This document shows, piece by piece, positions 32,113 to 43,920 of a DNA stretch of 64,000 bases. Source of the DNA: Emydura subglobosa (Eukaryota > Chordata > Testudines > Chelidae); contig ML680053.1 of assembly GCA_007922225.1 (NCBI GenBank), forward strand, positions 8,540,217 through 8,604,216. The letters run 5' to 3'. Position 1 is the first letter of the stretch, and the number at the start of each line of letters is the position of its first letter. Position numbers and translations under genes: made by a program. A model generated the notes under the pieces. The model saw only the letters and a list, made by a program, of their open reading frames with translations, ran no database searches and was not told the DNA's origin.

Positions 32113-32149
32113 TTTAAAGACTCAAACCTGCTTCTAATGTCAACAGCAA

Positions 32150-32540
32150 AATGACCATTATGGAGACATAAATGTGGCTCACCTGTCAGCGTGCCCCTTT
32201 GCAACTGGGCATAGCAGGCTCTCCTACTTTAGCACCGTCTGCTGACAGCAGTTCCAGCCCTGCAGTGGGCCTTCTCGTGGCTCAGCCCTCCAGCTAAATC
32301 ACATATAATCCCACCCCTTCTGGGGTAAACCAATAGTCCAACAAATAATAATCCATGACCTCATTTTGGAGCTTCAGTCTCAGCCCAGACTCACTAGTTC
32401 TTGCCCTGGTATCAGGGGGCTTTCAATAGGCCTCCCCAGTCTGAGGAGGCTGGGGACTTCTGCTCCACCTTCTTCAGTGGGCTGGTAATGGAACACAGGC
32501 CCCCTCTCTCTCCACCAAGTTCTAGTCCAGGGACCCTTTT
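32150..32540. repeat. LTR-like or unclassified repeat
   Basis: The stretch 'gcaactgggcatagcaggct' to 'gggaccctttt' is more GC-rich than its surroundings and lies against the Jockey-like LINE. I recognise no protein and found no TG...CA ends with a duplication. Confidence 0.3.
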
Positions 32541-33420
32541 ATAAGCATCAAGGCCTGACTACAGACTCTTGGGTCTTGATGCAGTTCCATAGTAGGTTGT
32601 GGGATTTTAATCTTGTCTTTGGTGAGTTCTGCAGGTCATCGTGCAACGGGATTCTCATATTTGCATTGACATGCTTAAGAAAGCGAGATGTCTGGGTAGC
32701 TCTTCTAATCTGCGGAGGCTGGATGTGTGATAGGACCGGGAGCCTGTCAAGTGGGGACAGTTTGAGCATCCCTGATATTTTGATACTCAACTCAAGAATG
32801 CCATGTGCATAGAGTTTAGTGAGACTATTGTGAGACCACATTGACACCCAGTATTCAGCGGCAGATTGTACCAAGGTAGTTGTCGCAGTTCATAGGGTCC
32901 ATGGATTGGAGCTCCATAATGTTCCGGCCAGTTTCTTAATAAGCACAACATGAGACTTGACCTTATCGTGGGTGTTCGAGGTGTCGTCAGAAAGTCAAAC
33001 TCCAGTCCAATGTAACATTGAGATACTTTGGGTTATCCTCATGGCTGACACTTTCACCACAGAACTGTACATAAAGTTTGGTATTAGTAATTTTATTGTT
33101 CAGATGGAAAGTGGTCACCAGGGTTTTTTTCTAAGTTTCCAGCATTGGAAATAATCAGCCATTCTCTTAAAAGCTCAGGGTACAGTGCAGCTGATGGTAT
33201 GGACGCTTGTGTGCTGAGCAGCTAGGGCAATGTCATCCACATACACGAACTTCATCAACTCCGTCATTGGTATATCCATGGTGTACAAGTTAAAAAGTAT
33301 CAGGGCCAGGATGGAGCCCTAAGGAATACCCGATTTAAGAGTTCTTGGTCTGCTGATCTAGCCATTAAGGTGTACCTTAATGCGGTGGTCCCCGATCATT
33401 GCCACCAAGAGACCGATCAT

Positions 33421-33891
33421 TCACCAGTAGTGAATGACATGGGAGATCTTGAGGAGAAGGCCCTGTCTCCAGATGATGTCATATGCCAAGGACAAATCAA
33501 CAAGGGCAATCCCTGTCTTCAATTTACATAGGAATCCTGCCTCAGCGTGGCCAGTGAGTGAACTTACTTGGTCACAGCAGTTCCTCTCCAGGCAAAATCC
33601 TACCTGCTTTGCTAAGAGGATGTCTTTGATAATGTCAGACAGATGGCAGAGCAGCACCATTTCCATGAGGAGAGAGACAGGCCAGTAGCTGGCTGCATCC
33701 TCTGTCAATTTTCCAAGATTCAGTAGGGCAACCACTGTTGCCTGTCCCCAGCTTGCTGGCACTTCTCTGGTTCTATGCACGGCGGTAAAAAGCACCACCA
33801 GCCATTCCCATCCCCACCTCCCCAGGTTCTTAAGAAACTCTGGAAGAATGCCATCAATCCCTGCAGCTTTCTGGCTTTTGGTTTCCGACAA
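33421..33891 (-). pseudogene. Jockey/Zenon-like reverse transcriptase remnant
   Basis: This 156-residue open frame covers RT finger and palm blocks from KAAGIDGILPEFL to LVDLSLAYDIIWRQGLLLKI. The catalytic YVDD lies further on in another frame (33243-33232) after IPQGSILALILFNLY. The first palm aspartate (LVDL, consensus LDLxxAYD) is kept. Frame breaks rule out activity. Confidence 0.8.
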
Positions 33892-34069
33892 TGCAACACT
33901 GATCTCCTCGACAGAGTATGGAGAGAAGACTGGAAATTCCTCCGGACATTGGTGAAGTTTTCCTGCAGAATTCCCGCTGGATCTCCTGGCATGTAATCTT
34001 CTCTGTCAGCGTCTTGCTGCTAGAAAGACGATGAGAGGTGACAGCACTTGCGGTCACCTTTGCTGGGCA

Positions 34070-34261
34070 TCACATTACTGCCTGGGATCCTCCAAGTGGC
34101 CACAAAAGAGCCCATGCCTTGCTGTTTGAATGGGTGAAATCAAGGCTTTCAGCATTGTCTTTCCACCTTTCCAAGCGCAACAAATTCAAGGACTCAAGCA
34201 GCAGAGTGGCTTTATCTGGGTCACTGCTCCTTTCATATTTCTGGAATCTGGAGGGACTCAT
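34070..34261 (-). pseudogene. Jockey/Zenon-like LINE linker remnant
   Basis: The frame includes SLDFTHSNSKAWALLWPLGG, a known landmark between the endonuclease and reverse transcriptase in this LINE group. It joins the RT segment at 33891 in the same orientation. Confidence 0.7.
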
Positions 34262-34334
34262 ATTCTTTTGTCCAGCAAGAACTGAAAGCCTTGCGGTGAC
34301 CGCGTGGGAGGTACTTTCTCAGAAAGTGCGGTTT

Positions 34335-34800
34335 GAGGGCCGAGGATCCCGTTGCACAATGACCTGCAGAACCCACCACAGACAAGATTAAAATCCTGTG
34401 ACCCTCTGTGGAACCACATTAACTTCCATGCTGAGGCTCAACAGAGAGCCACAAGGAGAATTTCAACCGCTCTAAACAAACAACTTGTCGTTGAACCTGC
34501 CAAGGAACTTGCAGGTTTTGATTTGTGTTGGAAAGATTGAAACGCATCAGGACATCCCATGGGAGATGTGGACAAACCCTCTTTAAATGGAAAATGAGGC
34601 AAACACCTGTATGCGACTGCGGTCACCAGTCACAAACGATGGAGCAAATCATCTCTGAGCGCCTCTTCATTCTTTCGTCAGGGGCCTGAAGGACATTCAC
34701 CAGCTCACCGCTGTGGCAAGGCACTGGCTATCAAATCTAGATATAAATTTGTAATCATTGCTACCTACCCAAGGCATACAAAAAAAGGAAGAAGTCAGAC
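34335..34800 (+). mobile_element. Jockey/Zenon-like LINE, 3' segment in sense orientation
   Basis: Sense frames give LHNDLQN-type sequence (frame 34352-34540: MHNDLQNPPQTRLKS), then FKWKMRQTPVCDCGHQSQTM near 34580-34640, the C-terminal Cys-rich CDCGxxxQTMEHI block, then 'ctatcaaatctagatataaa', close to the usual stop. About 85 bp at 34343-34430 match 32680-32590 in inverse orientation at roughly 85 percent by eye. Confidence 0.75.
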
Positions 34801-34809
34801 TCTTGGCTA

Positions 34810-35400
34810 TATCCCTCAGCCATTTCCTGCCATGCCCTGTCTGGGACCTATGCTTCAATCTCTTCTGAAATGCACAGCGTATTTGCTCCTCCCTCTCCAA
34901 GCCTCTTCCACAGTTTCACTGCAGACCTTCTCAACACTTTCTGCCACCAGCTGGTTCTGATGCAGAAGAGTTTTCTCCACTCACCTGACAGGGCAGGCCC
35001 TGACCCAGCAGGAGTCTTCCTGCTTCCCTCGACCAGCACAGAGCACCCCGGGTGGACTCACTTCCTCCTGCTTTCCTTCCCAACTGCACTGGGCTCCCTT
35101 GTGTCTTTCTTTAGGGAGGCTTTGTCTGTCAGCAGTACAGCTCATCTCCCTGACTCCAGCCACTGAGTGAGAGCCAGAGATCTGCTCTCCTTTCTGGAAT
35201 CTGCTCTCCTTTCTGGTCAGCCCTCACTTGAGCTGGGTTCAGCCCTTTAATTCTCCCCTCCAGGCTTGACAGTTCTGCAGGTGTCGAAGGATGATGCTGA
35301 TTGAGCCCACAGGCTCTCCTTAACCCCTTCTAGGCCAGTGGGGTTGGCACAGCTCACCACAGAGGTGCAAGGGGGGGAGGGGCAAGACAAATGTTCTGAG
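34810..35400. repeat. Unclassified, LTR-like composition
   Basis: This GC-richer stretch includes a 20 bp tandem duplication near 35178-35216 ('tctgctctcctttctggaat' and 'tctgctctcctttctggtca'). No ends or protein are recognised. Confidence 0.3.
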
Positions 35401-35479
35401 GGAAATGTAGTTTAACATGGTATTGAAGTCGGTAAATTCCAGACTGGTTGGACCAGGAAACAACATTGAAGAATTTATT

Positions 35480-35695
35480 CATAGAATCATAGAAGATTAG
35501 GGCTGGAAGGGACCTCAGGAGGTCATCTAGTCCAACCCCTGCTCAAACCTGATCTAAATCATCCCAGCCAGGGCTTTGTCAAGCCGAGTCTTAAAAACCT
35601 CTAAGGATGGAGATTCCACCACCTCCCTAGGTAACCCATTCCAGTGCTTCACCACGCTCTGACTGAAAAAGTTTTTCCTAATATCCAAGTTTTTC
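35480..35695 (-). mobile_element. CR1 LINE 3' end, antisense
   Basis: 'catagaatcatagaagatta' and 'gggacctcaggaggtcatct' through 'tttttcctaatatccaa' form the antisense CR1 end with its 8 bp terminal repeat. It is a well-preserved copy. Confidence 0.85.
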
Positions 35696-35699
35696 CAAT

Positions 35700-36440
35700 G
35701 TTCACAGAAACTTACAGAAGATGGACAAATATATTGAGTTTCAAATTCCCCAAGTCCATGGGCTTGAAGGGGATCATACTTTTTCAGAGAAAAAAATATA
35801 TGTTAAGAAGTCACGCATAGAATATAAAGAATGGGAATGGATAACAGATAATACCATGAAACTGTCAACACAGTTTATGGTTACATTATGTATAAGAGGA
35901 ACCTCAGAGGAAATTGTTCTAAGTACTTTGGAGACCACTTCTAGACACCTGTGCCTACTTTGGAGTACTTATTAAGATCACTGTGGAGACAAAAAAAGAT
36001 CCAGAGAAGAATTATGAGTGTATTTTTTTAAAGGAGAATGGATAACTTATAATATGAAAGACTGGAAAAACTAGGAGTGCACTTGGTTGAAATGTGATAC
36101 TTCAGAGAGGATACAAACAAAGCTGTCAGGATGTTAAAGGGAAAAATGAGGGTCAACTAGATAACATCTTCTGAAGTCATGATAAGTCATAAGGTACTTT
36201 AAAGTAGGCACAGCACAAACAGTAAACAATCATCCCGTTAGAGGAGAATGTAGTCAAATTTTGTTTGCCTAGAAGAGGGTATAACAACTTGAACATTACT
36301 TATCAGGAAGGTGTATAATTTATCTTATGTGAATACAACCATTAATAAGCTAACTGAGTTGGAATAGATGTGGATTCCTGGGCCTCATTAAAGTCTGTCT
36401 CCTAAAATTATATTCACAACAGTTACAATGTCATAGTGCC
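35700..36440 (+). other. Possible very old LINE fragment
   Basis: Sense reading includes KIQRRIMSVFF-like sequence near 35995-36030 that recalls the VQRRATKMI block, with 'agactggaaaaactaggagt' downstream. The similarity is too weak for a firm call. Confidence 0.25.
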
Positions 36441-36489
36441 AAGAACGATGGCTTGGTTGGGGTTTCTAGGCACTACCATAGTAATAGAG

Positions 36490-37260
36490 CTAGTCAAAAA
36501 ATGTTCAACACATTTTTGTTGAAAAATGTGAAAATAAAATGTTTTCAATGAATTGCCCCCCAAAATAATAATTATTTATTTCTTTTTTAAAAATTGGGAA
36601 AAAGATCAAAAAAGTTAATATTTGAAACTTTTCATTTCAAAATTTTAGGAAAATGTTCCTCTCTGTTTGTTTTTTACTTCCGCCTGCTCAGGGAAATGGA
36701 AGGCTGGGAGGGTTAAAAATTTAAGAATTGAGAGAAGGTAACATTTTCCCTCCCTTTCTCATTCTAAGTGAGATGAGTGAAACTGACTTTTTTTTCCCAT
36801 TTGGAAAACAGTCAGAAATTAGAAGGAAGTGGGGTGGAGGAGGGGATGAGGAGGACAGTATTTTCACACTTTCTTACCAGTTCAAAATCAGATGCAAGGA
36901 AAAGTAGGTTTTTCCACACTCACAATTTTTTCAAATTTTCCCCAAGAAAACTTATTTATAGATCTGATCAGGACATTTTTGACTAAATGTATTTTTGTGG
37001 AAATAGGCTGTTTTATCAAAGCTGAAATGTATTGATTTTGATGAAGTTTTCTGAGGGCCAATTTTCTGAGTTCTAATGTGGAATTAAAACAAATTTCAAG
37101 ATATCACAAGCTGTTGTGAAATGGAACTGTCATCCTCCAGCCAGCTTTAGTTATTTCCCACTGAAAAAAATCAAATGGGAATTTTACTACAAAAATTCCC
37201 ACAGGGAAAAATTGCCATTTTTCAGCCAAATTTAGAGAGAAGAGAAGAAGAATAACAACA
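36490..37260. repeat. AT-rich fold-back-like stretch
   Basis: Strings such as 'gttgaaaaatgtgaaaataa', 'tttcaaaattttaggaaaa' and 'tgaaacttttcatttcaaaa' can pair with one another. They resemble the AT-rich arms near 10300-10410, 43460-43540 and 48340-48840. Confidence 0.4.
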
Positions 37261-37924
37261 GTTCCTTATGCCACAGTATCTCACCTAGAACAGAAAATAT
37301 CTGTATTATCCCAGATACTGCCATGTGACAAATGTTGGTAAATATTTCCTTTCTCATTATGATCACTGTCTACCCAAACGCAAATTAAGGGCCGTGTTCT
37401 GCCTTTGATTCAGTTGCAAGTCTGTTGCTAACATTGACAGGTGTTCTGGGCATGGAACTCTGGTAGAATGTGGGCCATAAACTGAACTAACTGTGAGCCT
37501 GTGGTACTAGCTGCAAGCACCATAATAAGATAACAGTTTGGAGTTTCTGTGCCACAGAGGTCTATAAAAACAGGCTCTGTTCCTGGTGGGGTAATTCTTC
37601 AGAAAATCAGTTGTCCTGAGAAAGTCTTTTTATTTCAAATTCCCTTTTATTGCATGTGCCTGCAACAGGCAATGGATTTGAAGGGTCCTGAAATGTGGAG
37701 AATAAGATCTGTATTTTCCCCCTTCAGGAGCTAGAAAAGGACTGGTGAACTAGAGTCCTCCTTTGCAGACAAGGAAGGAGGAGTCTGGGATTTAAGGAGA
37801 TTTTCAAAAGTGCCTCAGGTATTTAAGAGCATAAATCCCACTGAAAGTCAGAGCAGAGCTAATGCTGGTGCATCTATGTGAGCTGGGAATTGCACCTCCC
37901 AGCTCAAATGTAGATGTACCTGTC

Positions 37925-38130
37925 AAGACGCAGTGTCAGTCTGTACCCAGGACATTAAGAGCTATCTGGTTTCACAAGCCTATAAAGCCCATAGAGCCTC
38001 ACAGTTGACAGAGTCAAAGGCTTTGGTCAGATCTGTAAAGGCCATATACAGCTCTATTTATTGTATTTGTTGTTAAAAAGTAGAAAGCCCCTTACATGCT
38101 ACATGACATCTTGAAGTCTGAGCAGTGGAT
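37925..38130 (-). pseudogene. RT fragment of another LINE lineage
   Basis: Minus-strand reading near 38060-37995 gives ELYMAFTDLTKAFDSVNC, an RT palm block of the type LYMxFxDLTKAFDTV, followed by EALWAL in the next stretch. This wording differs from the CR1 (YLDFxKAFD) and Jockey-like (LVDLSLAYD) copies in this window. Only about 40 residues survive. Confidence 0.6.
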
Positions 38131-38139
38131 ATACAGGAC

Positions 38140-39180
38140 CATGTGGGCATTCTTGCAGCATAGTTACATAGACTGTAAATCCTCTGAGTTACCAGCATTC
38201 TTAATTATACTGCTTGCAACAAGTGTGTTTTGCCTGTAAGAAAGAGTAAGAAAGCAATATTATAGGTACCACTTTAAGTAACAGTGTATGTATATTCCAT
38301 TAACTATATAGAGTTCCCTTGGAGACGCCAGATAACTTCATAGTAATCACATTTTCCTTTAGATTACTTGGTAATTACTAATTATACTTAATGAGATCAA
38401 AAGTAATTGCTATGTAACCTTCAACTATGGTTTAGACATTGAAAAATAATGAATGTCATCACAGTTTACTCTGTAATTGCAACTATCCTGCCATTGCACG
38501 CATTTTACCATGTAGTTAGATGTTCAGTGGTTACTAAGTAAGAAGAGTCATTTAAAAATATTTATGAGCAAGATCATGCCCTCTGATGTGGGCAGCTGGA
38601 GGAGGGATAAAGTTAAGTGCAGAATTCCCCTTGAATGGCATCATCCCCTTCATTGGTCAAGGTAGGCAGCATGAGGAGAAACCCCGCTGACATCCTCCGT
38701 TCTGTAACGAAATGTGCATGCTATGACACTGATCCAGCTGCCATTGAACACAGCGAAAAGACTCCCACTGATTCAATGGGAGTTGAATCAGGCCCTATAA
38801 TCCCTTTGTCTCAATCAGTTAGTAAATACCATAGGCCAGGGAGCATGTTCTATTGTGGAGTATCATTTAGATTCCTATGACACAGGCACATTGTATTTAA
38901 ATCTTGCAGCTTCTTCCTGCACAACATCTCTGAAACATGACCTTTTCTCTCTGCCCACGCTGCTAAAACTCTGACCCAAACCCTGCTCATTTTGCACCTT
39001 GGTTATTGTAATTGCCTCCTCTTTAGCCTTTGTAGTGTGAAGAGATAATCATGAAGAACCACGTCTCAGGCAATAACTAGAAAACTCCCTAACTGGGAAG
39101 TCCCTCTCTTTATTAAGCTTCTCCTGCAATGTATCTTGATCTTGCCCTGTAACTGTAGAGGATCAAGAACTGTATAACCA
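38140..39180. other. Unassigned
   Basis: No supported feature. The 81-residue frame at 38635-38880 has no recognisable motif. Confidence 0.35.
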
Positions 39181-39199
39181 CTCCACAGTGGTATATATA

Positions 39200-39366
39200 T
39201 CTATATGACTATAATCTAATCTCCTGAGGCCTGATATGCTTTAGCCTAACTAAAGTCATTGGGCTCGACATAGGGGTATCTGGGTGAAATGTAATGGTCC
39301 ATGATATACAGGGGATCGGACTAGATGATCTAATGTTCCCTTCTGGCCTTAACCTATATAAAACTA
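39200..39366 (+). mobile_element. CR1 LINE 3' end, sense
   Basis: 'gatcggactagatgatctaa' and 'gttcccttctggccttaacc' form the sense CR1 terminus, ending at 'aaactatgg'. Confidence 0.75.
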
Positions 39367-39562
39367 TGGAATCATAGAAGGTTAGGGTTGGAAAGGACCT
39401 CAGGAGGTCATTTAGTCCAACCCCCTGCTCAAAGCAGGACCAAGCCCAACTAAATCATCCCAAAGAAGGTTTTGTCAAGCCAGGCCTTAAAAACCTCTAA
39501 GGATGGAGATTCCACCACCTCCCTACGTAACCCATTCCAGTGCTTCACCTAGTGAAAAAGTT
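39367..39562 (-). mobile_element. CR1 LINE 3' end, antisense, tail to tail with its neighbour
   Basis: 'aatcatagaaggttagggtt' and 'ggacctcaggaggtcattta' begin directly after the sense copy's terminal repeat, so the two tails meet at 39366/39367. It extends through 'cattccagtgcttcac'. Confidence 0.8.
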
Positions 39563-39564
39563 CT

Positions 39565-40290
39565 CTTACTTTCTCTTCATAACTGAGGTCTTTATTTCTT
39601 TTTCTACAACACATGAAATTTCAAGGAGTTCCTTTGATCTATGTACGGTTTCCCATTGTGTTTTTGCTGTTTTATTATTAGCTTCGTATATTTTTATGGG
39701 TCTCAGTCTTCGTAGATAGATTATATAATTAGATAGATTTGATAGAAACAGTTGTATAAACTTTCAACAAACATAATGAATAATGCTAATGATTATTATT
39801 GCAAGGAGTTGTCAAAATGGGAAGATCCAGGACAAGACAAAAGGGAAGTTGGATAAATATTTTATCACTCACAATTAATAATGGGCCAAAAGCTGTGAAA
39901 TCTGGTTCCACAATTCAGGCATGTTCATATTTGGTGTCCATTGCAGAGAGTGTCCTCAGCTACAAAGTACAACTCTAGGTCTGGATCCAAATAGCCACAA
40001 ATTTAGGGAGGTTCCCTATATGTAGACTGCATGAATTGCATACAGGGACTGGAGTGGAAGCTCTGTATGTGTGCACAGAACAGCGCAATCAGCAACTGTT
40101 TTCACACACACACTGACCCCAGCAATGTGCATTAAACCTGACCTGCAGGGATCATCAGTAAAGTCAAGTCTACACAAGGAGCATTTTGCTGGTGTAGGTA
40201 AATGTCCTACTGTATCTGAGCATTTTTAGGACCAAATCCCACTGAAATCAATGATCAGTGATTTTGATGGGGGGAGGGAGAGTGTAGATA
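39565..40290. other. Unassigned
   Basis: No supported feature. Short fragments near 40175-40270 ('aagtctacacaaggagcatt') recall inverted-repeat element ends. Confidence 0.35.
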
Positions 40291-40294
40291 TCCA

Positions 40295-40820
40295 CCTGTG
40301 CAAAGCAAGTTCCAGTTCTGGTGTCCGCACTTCAAAAAGGATGTTGATACATGGGAGAGGGTTCAATGAAGAGCCATGAGAATGATTAAAGGATGAGATA
40401 GCATATATTTTAGTGATAGACTCATGGATTTCAATCCATTTAGCTTAACAAAGAGAAGGTCTCTTGATCACAATCTATAAATACCTACATGGGGAACAAA
40501 TAAATTGATAATGAGCTCTTCAATCTGACGGACAAAAGCATAACAAGATCCAGTGGCTGGAAACTGAAGCAAATTCAGACTTGAAATAAGGCATAACAGT
40601 GAGGGTAATTAATCATGGGAATAATTTACCAAGGGTTGTGTTGGATTCATGCTCACTAGCAATTTTTAAATCAAGACTGGATGTTTTTCTAAAATCTATG
40701 CTGTGGCTCTAACGGGATTTAATTTGGGAAATTCTATGGACCCTTCTGGTATGAGAAGGGTCTGATAGGGTCTGGACTGATTCTGTGGACACTTCTGATA
40801 TTAGAATCTATTAATCTATC
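40295..40820 (+). mobile_element. CR1 LINE, sense, 3' part
   Basis: 'cttcaaaaaggatgttgata' (FKKDVD block), 'gccatgagaatgattaaagg' and 'gctggaaactgaagcaaatt', then the 3' UTR ending at 'attagaatctattaatc'. It parallels the copy at 25280-25810. Confidence 0.75.
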
Positions 40821-40824
40821 AAAG

Positions 40825-41805
40825 TTGCAGCACCGGGACCTTACAGACCTATTAGGCATCTCAGGCAGAGAACACTCCTTTCCACTATTCTGCTTAGAGC
40901 GTTTTTATCAGAATTAAGTTAAATAAATGAATGTATTTTGATTTATTCGTTTTGTTGTTGTGATTTATTTCTCTTGGTTAAGATATTTCAGTGATGTTAT
41001 TTGTTTCTAATTTCTGAACAATTTTGGTCTCTGATGTGCTGAAGCGCAAGGCCAGTATGTGGGCTGTCATTATGCTTCTCAACGATGGTAATTGTGTATG
41101 GGGGTTTCAAGTGATTGGAAGTTATTATTGCTACAGCAATTTGCATTGCTCACTTCATTATTTAATACCCCCTGACTTGTCAACTCCTGCAGAGTTAGCG
41201 AATTAAAACAACTTAAAAATCCCTTTGCAATCCTGCACAGATACTACCCTACCGCTCCCCTCCCTGTGCTCTCTAAAAACATGTTGAGAATCTATCACTG
41301 AAGAATTGTAATGGAAAAGAGAAATCAGCTAGCTCAGACTTTGATGGTTCCTCCCCAAAACAAAGGTGAAGTTTTGTGACTTTTCACTGCACTGGACAAT
41401 AAAAAAAACTTTTAATTCCATATACACAGAAGCTGTCATGTGTCACATTTTCTTTCTTTAAAATCACATCTACAAGGGCATTGTGGAGTGGCCTACTGGT
41501 AGAAAGTTCTAAAGGCAGGGAGGTATGAAGGAAGAGCTCTGATGCAACATGCCACATCAGACTCTTGCAGTTTGCTTATGTTAATAAAGATGTATTTATT
41601 TTTCCTGAGCTACATTGACTGCAGCATAGGTACAGACATCAGCCTACAGCTATTCTCCATTTTAGGGAACAGAGCAATAGTCGGAATAAAGATCAAGAAG
41701 TAATTTCTCTACCTGCAGGGATGTATTTTTGTCAGCTTGATGGAAAATGTACTGAGATACATATCTTGCTGATTGGTGTCTCCATGTGTTCAATGATTGC
41801 CCTAA
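40825..41805. other. Unassigned
   Basis: No supported feature. Confidence 0.35.
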
Positions 41806-41809
41806 GACC

Positions 41810-42267
41810 TAGTCTACATGACAAAATTTTACTGGTGTAGCTATGTTGGCTACAAGTGTGGGGAAAAAAATCACACCACCTAACTGACATAGATATGCTG
41901 GCAAAATCCCCAGTATACACACAACTATATCAAAGGAAAAGTGCTTCTGTCAGCACATCTAATTAAAGAGACAAGGTGGGTGAGGTAATATCTTTTATTG
42001 GACCAACTTCTGTTGGTGAGAGAGAGAGAGAGAGAGAGGCTTTCATCTCTCTCACCAACACAAGATGGTCCAATAAAAAAATATTATCTCACTCACCTTG
42101 TCTCTCTGATATCCTGGTACTGACATGGCTACAACATTACTGCATAATGTCATTTGGGGAGGTGGCATTATTATATCGGCAGAAGAATTGCTTCTATCAG
42201 CATATCCTGTATCTACACAAGGGGCTTTGCCAACATAGCTATGCTGACATAAGCCATATCTACACCA
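41810..42267. mobile_element. Inverted-repeat element interrupted by a second fold-back
   Basis: The left arm ('tagtctacatgacaaaattt', 'tgtagctatgttggct') pairs with the right arm read in inverse ('ggtgtagatatggcttatgt', 'catagctatgttggcaaagc'). The arms carry the same body sequence on both sides of an internal fold-back at 41967-42105. It is probably a non-autonomous DNA element. Confidence 0.65.
41967..42105. repeat. Fold-back with (GA)n loop
   Basis: 'agagacaaggtgggtgaggt' (left) and its near inverse 'actcaccttgtctct' (right) form arms of about 50 bp. The loop contains an 11-unit GA run at 42018-42039. One arm matches 21955-22045, so the unit exists as a dispersed repeat. Confidence 0.75.
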
Positions 42268-42269
42268 CA

Positions 42270-43440
42270 GATGCCATCTTCCATTCCTTCTCTAAGATGA
42301 ATATTTTACTTTATTTTCCTTTCTAGCTGATCTCAATGGGAGGGAAGGCCAAACACTCACATCTAGCTCCACCTCAACCACAACTCATTACAAAAAAATG
42401 AAATATTTAGTCAAGGTCAGATAATTGCCAGACTGGTAGTTCACCAGCATGCCACTGCTCATCCATTAAGTGGTGGACAAAACTTGCTTATCTTACTGAT
42501 AGCAATATTGTATGCTGACCAGATTTACAGTTCCCCACACTTAGCATTGCATATCAAACTGCAGAAGTGGGAATTTAAAGAACTCACTTCAAAAGGGCCT
42601 TTTAAAGGACTTGATTTTTTTTTTCCTGCTAGCAGCCTGCCTTTATTTTATACCAACTTCCAAGAAACTTGAAAAGGCTGCCTGTTTCTTCCACATGTTT
42701 AATATATTCTTCCCCCCACCAAAAGCATCTCTGTCATATGCAGAGAGAAATGGGATTTTATAAACAACTCAGCAGTCAGCGGGAGGTGAGATGATAGCTT
42801 GATGCCAGGAAAAGACAAGATATTCTAACATTACAGGAGCCAATGTGTAGATGAGCCAAACTCCAGGAGGGTTTTGATTTTAATCTTAATAGTTCTTCAT
42901 CCCTGGATGAGTTGGAGGAAAACACCATTAAAAAAGACAGGGAAAGAACTGCAGTGTGGAACAGGAGGTTTCCATTAAGTGCTGGGCCTGAGAGGGAATC
43001 TGAACCTGAAGTTGTTCAGGTTTATCTAGTCATAATTAATCATATAGACCTAAAGAATTAATATATTTGAGGTATGTGTTTTCTCTTAATTCCACTTGTA
43101 ACATGGCTGATTAAATTGGCCCTGCGGCATAAATGGATAGTACTCAGGAGGATTAGAGCAGCTCAAGGACTATTTAAAGAGCTGGCGGTTTCATTCTCCT
43201 CCGCTCTTAGATGGGCATTTCTCCACGGACTTCAGTGTAGTTACTTCTCATTAATACCAGTGCAAGCAAGAGGAAAAGCAAGCCCCGTACGCTTTTGCTA
43301 ACACTTTTAGGATTGTAGAATCCTACCGTCGTGTTGTGATTTTCTTTAACAGCTCAGTGACAGCAGGCCCCTATCCACTGTGGATAAATTTTGCTTCTTC
43401 ACCAGGGGCTTTTGACTGGGGTGGGAAACCAGGGGAAAGG
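42270..43440. other. Unassigned
   Basis: No protein or repeat family can be supported. Confidence 0.35.
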
Positions 43441-43449
43441 ATTTTTAAA

Positions 43450-43920
43450 AATAAGGGTAGGAGTGGAGCTGGTAAAAAAAAAATTAACAAAACATTTTTC
43501 TGTTGAAAAATGCCATTTTGTCAAAAACTAAAATGTTCACAATTTCCATGAGAACCTCAGACGGTGAGACAGGTGGTCATGGCATTCATCTGGGATATAG
43601 CAGACCCAGGCTCAGGTCCTGCTCCAAATCAGGTAGACTTGAACTGGGTCTCCCATGTGCCAGACCGTACTCTATGCACCGGGCTATAGAGTCACCCTCT
43701 CTCTCTGGCCCAATGACTATTTAATTATTTATACAAAGTTCAATAGTTCCAACAGGAGAGATTTACTCTGTAGCCTGGTGGTTAGGACACCTCTCTGGGA
43801 TGAGGAAGATCCATGTTCAAGCTGAATCAGACAGAGCAAGGACATGAAGCTGTTACCTCTTCCCAGCTGTTTATTGCTACTCTGGGATCCTGGTTGGTCT
43901 CTCGGTCCCTGAAAAAAATT
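43450..43920. mobile_element. tRNA-like dyad elements with AT-rich flanks
   Basis: At 43565-43700 the left arm 'caggtggtcatggcattcat' is mirrored by 'atgcaccgggctatagagtc', and 'cagacccaggctcaggtcct' by 'gaactgggtctcccatgt'. At about 43770-43830 'gcctggtggttaggacacct' and 'catgttcaagctg' are a second tRNA-like head. Both resemble the unit at 10110. AT-rich arms lie at 43460-43550 and 43905-43970. Confidence 0.55.

Larger units (their letters stand above)
32545..34330 (-). mobile_element. Jockey/Zenon-like LINE, inverted 5' segment
   Basis: Minus-strand reading from 34330 gives a linker (CWTKEYE, then DFTHSNSKAWALLWPLGG), RT blocks (KAAGIDGILPEFLKNLG, PASWGQATVVALL, ASYWPVSLL, KQVGFCLERNCCDQVSSL, LKTGIALVDLSLAYDIIW), the YVDD box (33243-33232) and a C-terminal part ending near 32545. 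The DFTHSSRxAW and YVDD features separate it from the CR1 copies here. Together with 34335-34800 it forms a twin-priming-like structure. Confidence 0.8.
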
